A stretch of 64,000 nt of DNA from an uncultured Clostridia bacterium (GCA_934777505.1 CAKVNM010000002.1:124001-188000); one strand, 5' to 3'; counted from the stretch's first letter, positions 15,121-24,156 are shown. A program made the numbers and translations. The notes: generated by a model from the sequence alone, not told the origin.

Positions 15121-17685
15121 CTAAATTTCTTCGGTTGAATTTTCACTTTCACTACTAACTTCTGTGGTGATATTGTCAGCGTCTACTCCGTCCAAATTTT
15201 CAGTAGGAGTGTCTTCAATCACTTCTTCGTCTTCTCGTGGAGAAATTGCCACAGCAACAATCTTTTCGTTGTCGTGCATACGCATTACTCTAACGCCGAG
15301 TGTGTCACGACCAAACTCACTAACATCGGTTGCGTGTATTCTAATAATCGTACCGTTGTCGCTAATTAACATAACATCGTTGTCGTCAGTAACTTGTTTT
15401 AATCCAACAAGTTTGCCTGTCTTGTCGTTAAATACGCCCGCTTTTACGCCTTTTCCTGCACGGAGTTGCAATCTGTAATCGTCAAGAGCGGAACGCTTGC
15501 CGTAGCCCTTATCACTGATTGTCAAAAGTTTTGTGTCTGGTTTTAGAACAATCATATCAACAAGATAGTCTTGTTCTGCCAAATCCATACATTTAACACC
15601 TTGTGTATCTCTACCCATTGCACGAACATCGTTTTCGCTAAATCTAATACACTTGCCTTCGTGAGTAGCAACAACAACTTCGTCACTGCCGTTTGTAAAT
15701 TGAACGCTAATCAACTGGTCGTCATCAAGAAGTTTGATTGCAATTTTACCAGTTTTTCTAATGTTTTCAAATTCGCTAAGGCTTGTCTTTTTGATTAAGC
15801 CATTTTTGGTTGCCATAATCATATAGCCACTTTCGTTTTCGCTTACAGGAATGATTGCGTTAACTTTTTCGCCGTCTTCCATTTGAAGAAGGTTAATCAT
15901 CGCTCTACCCTTAGCCTGTTTTGATGCTTCTGGAATTTCGTAACCCATCATAGCGTAAACTTTGCCTTTGTTTGTGAAGCATAGGAGCGAATCATGGGTG
16001 CTTGTGACCAAAATATCTTCAACAAAGTCTTCTTCCTTTGTCTTCATACCGACCATGCCTTTACCACCACGATTTTGGCTTCTATATTCATCAACTGGCA
16101 AGCGTTTAACATAGCCAAAGTGACTTCTTGAAATAACAACATCTTCTTTTTCGATAAGGTCAGCAATATTAATATCACTCATATCAAGTGAAATCTCGCT
16201 CTTTCTGTCAACGCCGTATTTATCTCTAATTTCTGCTAACTCGGTCTTGACAATTTCAAGCACTCTTGCTGGTTTTTGAAGAATATCTTTAAAGTCTGCA
16301 ATCATAATTTCAAGGTCTTTCAATTCATTTTCAATCTTTTCAACTTCAAGATTTGTAAGTCTTTGAAGTTTCATTTCCAAAATTGCGTTTGCTTGAATTT
16401 CAGTTAGTCCAAACTTACTCATAAGGTTAATAAGTGCTTCTTGTTTGTCCTTTGAACTCTTGATTGTGTGAATAACATCATCAACATTATGAAGTGCAAT
16501 AACCAAGCCTTCCAAGATATGTGCTCTTTCTTCGGCTTTTTTAAGGTCAAATTTGGTTCTTCTAACGATAATTTCTTGTTGGTACTTTAAATACTCTTGC
16601 AAGATTTGTTTAAGGTTTAAAATCCTTGGTGTGCCATCAACAAGCGCTAGCAAAATAATGCCGTCACTCATTTGAAGTTCTGTGTGTTTGTATAGGAAGT
16701 TCAAAACAACCTGTGCATTAAAGTCTTTTTTGATATCAACAATAATACGCATACCTTTTCTATCACTTTCATCACGAATGTTGGAAATCCCGTCAATTCG
16801 CTTGTCTTTAACAAGGTCTGCCATTGTCATAATCAATTTTGCTTTGTTTACCTGATAAGGCAATTCTGTGATAATAATTCTTGACTTGCCAGTGGAGTGA
16901 TTTTCTTCAATCTCGGCTCTGCCACGAACGATAATCGAACCTTTACCTGTTTTGTAGGCTTGACTAATTCCGCTACCGCCCATAATAATTCCCTTTGTTG
17001 GAAAATCTGGTGCTGGAATAATCTTGATTAAATCTTCAATCTCAATTTCTGGATTGTCGGCCAATGCTAGAACGCCGTTGATAACTTCTTTTAGGTTGTG
17101 TGGTGGAATGTTTGTTGCCATACCAACCGCAATACCGTCACTTCCGTTAACAAGCAAGTTTGGAAAACGGCTTGGCAACACTGTTGGTTCTTTTTCTAGT
17201 CCGTCATAGTTTGGAATAAAGTCAACAGTGTTTTTGTCGATATCTCTCAATAGTTCGCTAGAAATTTTTGATAGTCTTGCTTCGGTGTAACGCATAGCAG
17301 CGGCTGAGTCACCGTCAACAGAACCAAAGTTTCCGTGTCCGTCAACAAGTGGGCAGTTGATTGAAAAGTCTTGTGCCAAACGAACCAATGCATCATAGAT
17401 TGAACTATCGCCATGTGGGTGGTACTTACCCATAACATCACCGACAATACGAGCACATTTTCTGTACGCCTTGTCGTAGGTGTAGCCAGCATCTCCCATG
17501 CCGTAGATAATTCTACGATGAACAGGTTTTAAGCCGTCCCTAACATCAGGGATTGCACGGCTAACATTAACAGCCATTGCGTAGGCAATAAAGTTTGTTT
17601 TCATTTGATTGTTAACATCAACTGGAACAACCTTTGTTCCTTCGAGCAACTTGCTTACTTCTTCGCTATAATCTACTTTTTTCAT
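15121..17685 (-). CDS. gyrA: DNA gyrase subunit A
   Basis: 854 residues, ending in TAG. GyrA cuts and rejoins DNA in the A2B2 gyrase that introduces negative supercoils. The catalytic Tyr lies in AAMRYTEARLSKI. The quinolone-resistance region reads HPHGDSSIYDALVRLAQDF, with Ser at the first usual resistance position. The GyrA box in the C-terminal wrapping domain is QNRGGKG instead of QRRGGKG. An acidic tail of about 40 residues (EDEEVIEDTPTENLDGVD) ends the protein. It starts 16 bases after gyrB with an AAGGAG site, so both are in one operon. Confidence 0.97.
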   Translation of the reverse strand: MKKVDYSEEVSKLLEGTKVVPVDVNNQMKTNFIAYAMAVNVSRAIPDVRDGLKPVHRRIIYGMGDAGYTYDKAYRKCARIVGDVMGKYHPHGDSSIYDALVRLAQDFSINCPLVDGHGNFGSVDGDSAAAMRYTEARLSKISSELLRDIDKNTVDFIPNYDGLEKEPTVLPSRFPNLLVNGSDGIAVGMATNIPPHNLKEVINGVLALADNPEIEIEDLIKIIPAPDFPTKGIIMGGSGISQAYKTGKGSIIVRGRAEIEENHSTGKSRIIITELPYQVNKAKLIMTMADLVKDKRIDGISNIRDESDRKGMRIIVDIKKDFNAQVVLNFLYKHTELQMSDGIILLALVDGTPRILNLKQILQEYLKYQQEIIVRRTKFDLKKAEERAHILEGLVIALHNVDDVIHTIKSSKDKQEALINLMSKFGLTEIQANAILEMKLQRLTNLEVEKIENELKDLEIMIADFKDILQKPARVLEIVKTELAEIRDKYGVDRKSEISLDMSDINIADLIEKEDVVISRSHFGYVKRLPVDEYRSQNRGGKGMVGMKTKEEDFVEDILVTSTHDSLLCFTNKGKVYAMMGYEIPEASKQAKGRAMINLLQMEDGEKVNAIIPVSENESGYMIMATKNGLIKKTSLSEFENIRKTGKIAIKLLDDDQLISVQFTNGSDEVVVATHEGKCIRFSENDVRAMGRDTQGVKCMDLAEQDYLVDMIVLKPDTKLLTISDKGYGKRSALDDYRLQLRAGKGVKAGVFNDKTGKLVGLKQVTDDNDVMLISDNGTIIRIHATDVSEFGRDTLGVRVMRMHDNEKIVAVAISPREDEEVIEDTPTENLDGVDADNITTEVSSESENSTEEI

Positions 17686-17701
17686 ATTTTCTCCTTAATC
17701 C

Positions 17702-19681
17702 CTAAATATCTAGGTCCTTAACAAGTGTTGCGTTTGCTTCAATAAACGCTCTTCTAACTTCTGGGTCATCGCCCATAAGGTCGCTGAACACCTTGTCGGC
17801 TTCAACCGCATCGTCCATGGTAACTTGAAGTAGCGTTCTTCTTTGTGGGTCCATAGTTGTTTCCCAAAGTTGTTCTGGGTCCATTTCACCAAGACCTTTG
17901 TATCTTTGTTGGCCAGTAACCTTTTTGTCGGTTGTTGCCAAAAATTGATTCAAACTGTCGTCATCGTAGAAGTAATGTTCTTCTTGTCCTTGATTAACCT
18001 TGTAAAGTGGTGGTTGAGCAATATAAACATGGCCATGTTCAATCAAGTCTTTCATAAACCTGAAAAAGAATGTTAACATCAAAATTTGAATGTGCGCACC
18101 GTCAACATCGGCATCGGTCATGATAATAATTTTGTCATATCTTAGTTTGCTTTCGTTAAAGTCTTGACTAATTCCGCAACCAAAGGCTGTAATCATTGAT
18201 TTAATTTCTTCGTTGCCTAAAATTCTTGCAAGTCTTGCTTTTTCAACATTAAGAATTTTACCCCTTAGTGGCAAAATAGCCTGAAATCTTCTATCTCTGC
18301 CAGTTTTTGCACTACCGCCCGCAGAATCTCCTTCGACAAGATAAATTTCGCATAACGCTGGATTTTGTTCGCTACAATCTGCAAGTTTACCTGGAAGTGT
18401 TGTGGTTTCAAGAGCGCCTTTTCGTCTTGCTGTGTCACGAGCAAGTCTTGCGGCTTCTCTTGCACGCTGTGCTGTGATGCTTCTAAAAATAAGTTCCTTG
18501 CCGTCTTTTGGATTTTCTTCCAAATATGAGCCAAAGCCTTCTTGCATAGCCTTGTCGACAAGTCCACGCATTTCGCTATTGCCAAGTTTTGTTTTTGTTT
18601 GTCCTTCAAATTGTGGGTCGGTTAGTTTAACGCTGATAATAGCAGTCAAACCTTCCCTAACATCGTCACTCGAAAGTTTTTCGTTTTCTTTTAGTAGTCC
18701 AAACTTGTGACCATAGTCGTTGATAATCTTGGTCAAACTGGTTTTAAAACCAACCAAGTGAGTTCCGCCTTCTTCGGTGTTAATGTTGTTTGCGTAAGAA
18801 TAAACAATTTCGTTGTAAGTGTCGTTGTATTGAAGTGCAATTTCAACTTCGTTCTTTGGATTTACAACATTGATATAAACTGGTTTTTCAAACAATGTTT
18901 GCTTGTTAACATTAAGATAATCTACAAACTCAACAATTCCGCCTTTAAAGTGGAAAGTTTCGTTCTTTTTTTCTTCGCCACGCTCATCAGTAATAGAAAT
19001 TTTAATTCCACGGTTTAGAAAGGCAATTTCTCTAAATCTAGCCTTAACTGTATCGTAGTTAAAGTGAGTGGTTTCAAAAATCTCGCTGTCTGGCATAAAT
19101 GTAACAGTTGTTCCTGTGTGGTCAGCCGTTCCAACAACTTTTAGTGGTTCTTGTGGAATACCACGCTTGTAAAGTTGATAGTAATGGTTGCCGTTTTGAT
19201 AAACATCAACTGTTAGCCATGTTGATAGAGCGTTAACGCACGACAAACCAACGCCATGCAATCCGCCAGAAATCTTGTAGCCTTCGCCACCAAACTTTCC
19301 GCCTGCGTGAAGTTTTGTCAAAACAACTTCGACCGCACTCTTGTGCTCGGTTGGGTGAATACCTGTTGGAATACCACGACCGTTATCAATAACTCTGCAC
19401 GAGCCGTCCGCTCTAAAAATAACTTCGATGTCGGTACAATATCCTGCAAGTGCTTCGTCAATTGAGTTGTCCACAACTTCTGTGATTAGGTGATGAAGTC
19501 CCCTTTCGTCTGTTGAGCCGATATACATACCTGGTCTTTTTCTAACAGGGTCAAGTCCTTCCAAAACTTGAATATCACCTTCGTTGTAGTGCTTGCTTTT
19601 AACAAGGTCTTCTGTATGCTCCATGTCGAGTGAATCATACTGTTCTTCTTTTAATTCGATGTCTGCCATTTGTTCTCCCAC
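17702..19681 (-). CDS. gyrB: DNA gyrase subunit B
   Basis: 659 residues. GyrB is the ATPase subunit of gyrase. The GHKL ATP site shows VVDNSIDEALAG and DNGRGIPTG. The TOPRIM domain has LVEGDSAGGSAKTGRDR and the Mg-binding IMTDADVDGAHI. The C-terminus QRYKGLGEMDPEQLWETTMD is the family signature. It lacks the 170-residue insert of E. coli GyrB, as in Gram-positives. The N-terminal ~30 residues are an acidic extension. Ribosome site GTGGGAGAAC. The neighbours recF and dnaA, usually next to gyrB, are 23 kb away. Confidence 0.97.
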   Translation of the reverse strand: MGEQMADIELKEEQYDSLDMEHTEDLVKSKHYNEGDIQVLEGLDPVRKRPGMYIGSTDERGLHHLITEVVDNSIDEALAGYCTDIEVIFRADGSCRVIDNGRGIPTGIHPTEHKSAVEVVLTKLHAGGKFGGEGYKISGGLHGVGLSCVNALSTWLTVDVYQNGNHYYQLYKRGIPQEPLKVVGTADHTGTTVTFMPDSEIFETTHFNYDTVKARFREIAFLNRGIKISITDERGEEKKNETFHFKGGIVEFVDYLNVNKQTLFEKPVYINVVNPKNEVEIALQYNDTYNEIVYSYANNINTEEGGTHLVGFKTSLTKIINDYGHKFGLLKENEKLSSDDVREGLTAIISVKLTDPQFEGQTKTKLGNSEMRGLVDKAMQEGFGSYLEENPKDGKELIFRSITAQRAREAARLARDTARRKGALETTTLPGKLADCSEQNPALCEIYLVEGDSAGGSAKTGRDRRFQAILPLRGKILNVEKARLARILGNEEIKSMITAFGCGISQDFNESKLRYDKIIIMTDADVDGAHIQILMLTFFFRFMKDLIEHGHVYIAQPPLYKVNQGQEEHYFYDDDSLNQFLATTDKKVTGQQRYKGLGEMDPEQLWETTMDPQRRTLLQVTMDDAVEADKVFSDLMGDDPEVRRAFIEANATLVKDLDI

Positions 19682-19806
19682 GACTTTTAAAAAAGTCTAT
19701 AATATATTTATTATAATGCATTATAAGTATATCACACGCACGCGCGAAAGACAACTTAATTTTGTTAAAATATCAAAATAACGGCAAATTTAGCCCTATA
19801 AAAGCG

Positions 19807-19837
19807 CAAAACGCCGTTTTGTGATAAATTTATCACA
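19807..19837. promoter_or_regulatory. Two adjacent perfect palindromes upstream of gyrB
   Basis: CAAAACG-C-CGTTTTG (19807-19821) overlaps an 18-bp perfect palindrome TGTGATAAATTTATCACA (19820-19837). They lie about 130-155 bases upstream of gyrB, between it and the jag terminator. No T-run follows, so they look like operators, not terminators. The binding protein is unknown. Confidence 0.4.
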
Positions 19838-19924
19838 CACCGCACATATCGCCTTTTGTATATTGTAAATGATAGATAATTTTTAGTTTTTTCAAAAAAT
19901 GTTTTGCAAAATCAAAAAAAAGCA

Positions 19925-19954
19925 TAAAAAATCCGCCAAAATTAGCGGATTTTA
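19925..19954 (-). terminator. Terminator after jag
   Basis: AAATCCGC / GCGGATTT stem, 8-nt loop and T-run on the minus strand. It separates the rpmH-jag operon from gyrBA. Confidence 0.8.
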
Positions 19955-19958
19955 CTTG

Positions 19959-20810
19959 TTAAAAGTTTTCTTTGTCGATTTCAATAATCAAACATCTGTG
20001 TGGTTCTTTACCTTCGCTATGTGTTGTAACTCCCTTGAAGTTTTGAAGGTATGTGTGAACAATTCGTCTGTCGTAGGCGTTCATTGGTCTTAGTTTAACA
20101 GGTGTTTTGTACTTAATAACTTTTCTTGCCATTCTGTCTGCAAGGTCTTTCAAAGAGTCATCTCGTCTGTCACGATAGTCGTTTGCATCAACAATCAAAC
20201 GCTTTGCATACTTGTTTTTTCTTTGTTCCACAATGTTTGCAAGATATTGAATAGCCGAAAGTGCTTCGCCCTTGTGACCAATCAAAATTCCTGCTTTGTC
20301 GGTGTTAATAATGACCTTTGTATGGGTTTCACCTTCTTCAATTTCAACAGTGCCGTCAATGTTTAGGTATTTAAGCAAGCCTGTCAAAAACTCTTTTGAG
20401 CCTTTGTTGTCGGCGTATTTTCTTGATTTTTCTCTCTTTTCTGCTGGTTCTTCAACTGGAATTTCTTTGCTTGATTCTGGATTTGGAAGTCCAGTAGCAA
20501 CTGGTTGAACTTCTGGTTCTTTAACTTCTTCCACCAAAACAGTTTCTTCGATTTCTTCAACTTTGTCTTGATTTTCAAGTCTTGTTTGCTCCAAAATTTC
20601 TTTTACTGCTTTTCCTTGATTTTCGATTGCGGTTTCAATAGCGCTTTCGTCTTCTTCATCGTCAACGATAATTTGAACTTTGGCTTTTCTAAAAAGTCCG
20701 CCAGATTCCAAAATCTTGATTTCAACATCGTACTTGCTTAGACCTAGTTGTTTTAGGCCTTCGTCAATCGCTTTTTCAACATTTTTGCCTGTAAATTCAT
20801 AAGTTTTCAT
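19959..20810 (-). CDS. jag: RNA-binding protein Jag/KhpB (SpoIIIJ-associated)
   Basis: 283 residues. Jag/KhpB is an RNA-binding protein that affects cell elongation and division, usually encoded after yidC. It has an N-terminal Jag_N domain (KTYEFTGKNVEKAIDEGLKQ), an acidic linker rich in Glu, Val and Pro (about residues 75-130), a KH domain with IGHKGEALSAIQYL and a C-terminal R3H domain (NAYDRRIVHTYLQNF, then SEGKEPHR). It starts one base after the yidC stop. Last gene of the rpmH-rnpA-yidD-yidC-jag operon. Confidence 0.95.
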   Translation of the reverse strand: MKTYEFTGKNVEKAIDEGLKQLGLSKYDVEIKILESGGLFRKAKVQIIVDDEEDESAIETAIENQGKAVKEILEQTRLENQDKVEEIEETVLVEEVKEPEVQPVATGLPNPESSKEIPVEEPAEKREKSRKYADNKGSKEFLTGLLKYLNIDGTVEIEEGETHTKVIINTDKAGILIGHKGEALSAIQYLANIVEQRKNKYAKRLIVDANDYRDRRDDSLKDLADRMARKVIKYKTPVKLRPMNAYDRRIVHTYLQNFKGVTTHSEGKEPHRCLIIEIDKENF

Positions 20811-20811
20811 A

Positions 20812-22320
20812 CTACTTTACTTCTCCTTCGTTACTATCGTTTTTATTAGAATTTTGTTCTATTTTTTCGTTTTTTGCTGATTTTTTTGATTTTTTGTCTG
20901 CTTTTTCTGGTTTTTCGTAGATAATGTCGCCTTTCTTTTGAATTCTGTAATCTTGATTTGCCATGCTGTTTCCATTAATTCTTGATGTAACTTTTGCTGT
21001 TCTATCTTTCATGGAAATCTTAACCAATTCTTTTGTTTGGCTCTTTGCGTCAAACTTGTTTACGATAAGGTTGATTAAGTAGCCGATTAGCAAACTAACC
21101 AAACTGTTTGTAACGATATAAATTGCAAACAAAGCGGTGTAGCCAAATGTAAACCACATCATAAATAGTGGCATAACAATTAGCATCATTTTGTTTACAG
21201 GTTGTTTTACTTTTATCATTTCGCCGTTTTGGTTCTTTGTTTTTGAACCTGCCGAGCCAAATAGTTGTCCAAGCACTGTTAATGCGCCCGCTAGGATAAC
21301 CAAGATAAAGTAGCCGTTCCAACTAGAATATGCATTTTGAACTGCAAGAGTAACATCATTGTAGTCCTTTTCGCCTTGAAGTTTTGCGTTAGCCAAAATT
21401 GTAGCATTTTCTTCTGCGTTATCGGTCAAGTAGTAGTAACCGTTTGTGCTGTTTTCGGCGTTTTCATCAATACTCTTGTAGTAGTATTTTTGTTCGCTTC
21501 CGTCAACAGTTTTTTCATTGTACATTGATTTGTTTTGATTGATAAATTCTGCGTAATTTGGGAATGAAGACGATTGATTGTCTGGTCTAAAAATGTTTTT
21601 AACCCAAAGCCAACTTTGTCTAATTTCGTTAAACTTTTGCAAAACTTTGTCTTGTGCAACAGTTTTCAAAGTTGTATCAACAAAAGCGGTGGCAAAATCA
21701 TTTTCGTTTTCAAAAGTGCTGTCGCCGATAATATACTTGCCTTCTTCGTTTTTGTTGGTGTTAAATTCGTTTTTAGCAGACTCAACAAGTTGATAATAGT
21801 TGTAGTCGTTGCCTTCGTAAGTGATTTTGATAGCAGAGTCTGCTGTTTGGTCACTTTCAAAGTTTGCTTTGTAGTTGGTGTAGTTTTCGATATAAGTTTG
21901 TTGTAGTGTTTGATATTCCTTGTTAATCTTGTATTCACTGATTGTGTTCATAGAACTAAATAGTGTAATAAACACAACAAGAGTCACAGCCATGTATATC
22001 AAGATTGGCAAACAACCAGATGCAGGGTTAATGTGGTTCTTTTTGTAAAGTTCCATTTGCTTTTGTTGCATCAAGTTTTTGTCGTGTCCAAACTTTTCTT
22101 GAATTTTTGCCATTTCGGGTTGCAAAAGTGCTTGCTGACGCTGAGTCTTTCGCATTGATAGTCTTTGATAAAAATCGAGTGGTGATAGCACAAGTTTTAG
22201 CACGATTGTAAACACAACGATTGTCCAGCCGTATGATGATATAAACGAGCCAAACCAACCGATAATGCTTGACCAAAAACCTTGTGGCATATCTTTTGCT
22301 AGTAGCACTATAGTATCCAT
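20812..22320 (-). CDS. yidC: Membrane protein insertase YidC with a large extracytoplasmic insertion
   Basis: 502 residues, against about 260-290 for typical Gram-positive YidC. YidC inserts and folds membrane proteins. TM1 (YGWTIVVFTIVLKLVLSPLD), the cytoplasmic hairpin (LQPEMAKIQEKFGHDKNLMQ) and TM2 (ILIYMAVTLVVFITLFSSM) are followed by ~200 polar residues (about 130-335), then the remaining TM helices (NGYFILVILAGALTVLGQLF, MLIVMPLFMMWFTFGYTALF) and a Lys-rich tail. The conserved groove Arg of the IRxxLLP motif is Lys here (LKLVLSP). No lipobox was seen at the N-terminus. It overlaps the end of yidD by 13 bases and uses AAAGGAG. Confidence 0.93.
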   Translation of the reverse strand: MDTIVLLAKDMPQGFWSSIIGWFGSFISSYGWTIVVFTIVLKLVLSPLDFYQRLSMRKTQRQQALLQPEMAKIQEKFGHDKNLMQQKQMELYKKNHINPASGCLPILIYMAVTLVVFITLFSSMNTISEYKINKEYQTLQQTYIENYTNYKANFESDQTADSAIKITYEGNDYNYYQLVESAKNEFNTNKNEEGKYIIGDSTFENENDFATAFVDTTLKTVAQDKVLQKFNEIRQSWLWVKNIFRPDNQSSSFPNYAEFINQNKSMYNEKTVDGSEQKYYYKSIDENAENSTNGYYYLTDNAEENATILANAKLQGEKDYNDVTLAVQNAYSSWNGYFILVILAGALTVLGQLFGSAGSKTKNQNGEMIKVKQPVNKMMLIVMPLFMMWFTFGYTALFAIYIVTNSLVSLLIGYLINLIVNKFDAKSQTKELVKISMKDRTAKVTSRINGNSMANQDYRIQKKGDIIYEKPEKADKKSKKSAKNEKIEQNSNKNDSNEGEVK

Positions 22321-22583
22321 TTGATATCTCCTTTTATGTTATCTGGAACAGGGTCCAGTCCCCCTTCGTGATGATGATTGCACCTTAAAAGTCGTTTTGA
22401 TGTTAAAAAAATCCCCGTTACAATTCCAAACCTTTTAATCGCCGTGATTGCATAGTTAGAGCAACTAGGCTGATAAATACAAGATTTTGGAAGTAATGGA
22501 GATATTAAAATCTTATATAGATATATTAAACCTAAAAATATTAACTTAATTGGGTAAAAAACTATATTTAAAACTTTTTTCAT
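22308..22583 (-). CDS. yidD: Membrane protein insertion efficiency factor YidD
   Basis: 91 residues from MKKVLNIVFY. Upstream in-frame codons overlap rnpA and are not needed. The family core LLPKSCIYQPSCSNYAITAI is complete with its Cys pair, followed by RLLRCNHHHEGGLDPVP. YidD is a small amphipathic membrane-associated protein that assists YidC. The ATG follows the rnpA stop by one base and the gene overlaps yidC, giving tight coupling. It ends with TAG. Confidence 0.95.
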   Translation of the reverse strand: MKKVLNIVFYPIKLIFLGLIYLYKILISPLLPKSCIYQPSCSNYAITAIKRFGIVTGIFLTSKRLLRCNHHHEGGLDPVPDNIKGDIKWIL

Positions 22584-22584
22584 T

Positions 22585-22917
22585 TTAAATCGAACTTGCC
22601 TTTTCAAGCAAAAAGTCAACTTCTTGTTTTAGTTCAAGAAAAGATGCTTCGCTAGCATTTTGTTTTGCAACAAAAATGTAGTTTCTGTTTGGCTTAAACT
22701 TGTCCCTTAGGTCAAAAGCGCACGCTTTTAGTCTGCGTTTAACTTTGTTCCTAACAACCGCTTTGCCAACCTTTTTACCGCAACTAAAACCCACTTTATA
22801 TTTTTTGAGTTTGCTTTGTGCCACCACCAAAACAAGATGTCTTGACGATACACTTTCGCCTTTCTTGAAAATATAAGCAAATTCCTTTCGTTTTTTTAAT
22901 CTATTTTCTTTTTTCAC
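22585..22917 (-). CDS. rnpA: Ribonuclease P protein component
   Basis: 110 residues with a GTG start. RnpA binds RNase P RNA and helps cleave 5' leaders from pre-tRNAs. The basic RNR motif reads KAVVRNKVKRRLKACAFD, preceded by KVGFSCGKKVGKA. The N-terminus NRLKKRKEFAYIFKKG is typical. Only 21 bases separate it from rpmH, with a weak GTGATG site, which is usual for this pair. Confidence 0.96.
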   Translation of the reverse strand: MKKENRLKKRKEFAYIFKKGESVSSRHLVLVVAQSKLKKYKVGFSCGKKVGKAVVRNKVKRRLKACAFDLRDKFKPNRNYIFVAKQNASEASFLELKQEVDFLLEKASSI

Positions 22918-22938
22918 AATAACATCACTTTTTTAGAA

Positions 22939-23082
22939 TTATTTGTGCTTAACTGATAGCACTTTTCTGCCTCTACGACGGCGTCTTGATAAAACTTTTC
23001 TTCCATTGAAAGTTTTCATTCTTTGTCTAAATCCATGAACTTTATTTCTAGATTTCTTCTTTGGTTGATATGTTCTTTTCAT
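22939..23082 (-). CDS. rpmH: Ribosomal protein L34
   Basis: 47 residues, found by reading the complement: MKRTYQPKKKSRNKVHGFRQ, then the RKVLSRRRRRGRKVL tail, both L34 hallmarks. It has a strong AAAAGGAG site. First gene of the operon that continues through rnpA, yidD, yidC and jag. In many Bacillota dnaA lies divergently next to rpmH, but here the neighbour is an unknown gene and dnaA is about 19 kb away. Confidence 0.97.
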   Translation of the reverse strand: MKRTYQPKKKSRNKVHGFRQRMKTFNGRKVLSRRRRRGRKVLSVKHK

Positions 23083-23247
23083 CTTTCTTTGCTCCTTTTT
23101 TATAGTATTTTGCACAATAAAAAAACAACAACTTGTTTTTATAAAGCACTATGATTATATAAAATTAATTTTGTATTGTCAACGAATTAACAAAATTTTC
23201 TTATTTGCCTAGCCAAAAACCGCATATTTTGTCAAAATTTTATGCAC

Positions 23248-23276
23248 AAAAAAACTAGCGATTTGCTAGTTTTTGA
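23248..23276 (-). terminator. Terminator after the 100-residue unknown gene
   Basis: AAAAACTAGC / GCTAGTTTTT stem with AAATC loop on the minus strand. A DnaA-box match TTATGCACA (23240-23248) adjoins it. Confidence 0.75.
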
Positions 23277-23579
23277 TTAATTTGACAAACTTTGTTCTTC
23301 CAGTTTTGATTTGTACATATTTTTAAACTTTTCTGTGCTGATTTTTTCTTGCATATATTTGATATCTTCAAAACTAAGTTCTGTTTTGCTATCAAGACCA
23401 AAAATGTCGGTCACTTTTTTAACAGAAACAACTTCGTCAATCTTTTCATTGGTTAAAATGTTAAAGTAAACATCGTCAACCACATCAATGAGCATTTTTG
23501 GAACATAGCCAACAACAAAGCCATTTGATGTTTCAACAATGCTTAGTCTATCACACTTAACTTTTCTATTATCTTCCAT
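23277..23579 (-). CDS. Hypothetical protein
   Basis: 100 residues, soluble, charged. It begins MEDNRKVKCDRLSIVETSNG with a beta-rich N-terminal half (FVVGYVPKMLIDVVDDVYF) and a helical C-terminal half. It has a consensus promoter (TTGACA-17-TAAAAT, 23597-23625), a GCGAGGT ribosome site and its own terminator, so it is a genuine unit. I do not recognise the family. Confidence 0.75.
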   Translation of the reverse strand: MEDNRKVKCDRLSIVETSNGFVVGYVPKMLIDVVDDVYFNILTNEKIDEVVSVKKVTDIFGLDSKTELSFEDIKYMQEKISTEKFKNMYKSKLEEQSLSN

Positions 23580-23596
23580 ATTTACCTCGCAACTAT

Positions 23597-23625
23597 ATTT
23601 TAATCGCCAAAAAAGCGGTTGTCAA
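23597..23625 (-). promoter_or_regulatory. Promoter of the 100-residue unknown gene
   Basis: TTGACA (23620-23625), 17-bp spacer, TAAAAT (23597-23602) on the minus strand. Confidence 0.7.
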
Positions 23626-23685
23626 TAGCAAAAACAAAATTCTAGTCATAAATAACTTTATGAATAATCACAAAAAGGAGAGAAT

Positions 23686-24156
23686 ATGAAAGAATACACA
23701 AAAATTTTGTCGGCTGAGCCATCAAATCCAGTGATAGACATTCTTGCCGACCTATTATCTGGCAAGGGTGGAGAACTCAACGCCATTCATCAATACTTTT
23801 TTCAGTATGTTATGACCAGCGACATGGAATTAAAAAAACTTTTTAAGCACTTAATGATGGAAGAAATGAAGCACGCAGAACTGCTTGCCGACAGCATTTT
23901 GGCGTTTGGCGGAATCCCGTATCTTTGCAATCATTTTAACAAGTTTTTTAGCACCGACTTTTTGGACTACTCGCTCAGCGAAAAAGAGTTTGTTTTGAAC
24001 GACATAAAAGACGAAGAATTTGCAATCAAGTCCTACAATAATGCAATCGAGCAGGTGGACAACGAAAGTCTTAAAAAACTGCTTGGCGAAATCCGTGATG
24101 ACGAACTTAGCCACCTTGACGAACTCAAAAAACAACTTGAACGCTTTGAAAACTAA
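23686..24156 (+). CDS. Ferritin-like (bacterioferritin-type) di-iron protein
   Basis: 156 residues, four-helix-bundle length. Candidate iron ligands sit in GGELNAIHQYFFQY, MEEMKHAELLADSI, DIKDEEFAIKSYN and LGEIRDDELSHLDEL, giving the E-6-Y/E-x-x-H pattern of bacterioferritin and ferritin-like proteins. Members store iron or handle oxidative stress. The haem Met at the usual bacterioferritin position is not clear, so haem binding is not claimed. AAAGGAGAG ribosome site. Transcribed alone, divergently from the 100-residue unknown gene. Confidence 0.87.
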   Translation: MKEYTKILSAEPSNPVIDILADLLSGKGGELNAIHQYFFQYVMTSDMELKKLFKHLMMEEMKHAELLADSILAFGGIPYLCNHFNKFFSTDFLDYSLSEKEFVLNDIKDEEFAIKSYNNAIEQVDNESLKKLLGEIRDDELSHLDELKKQLERFEN

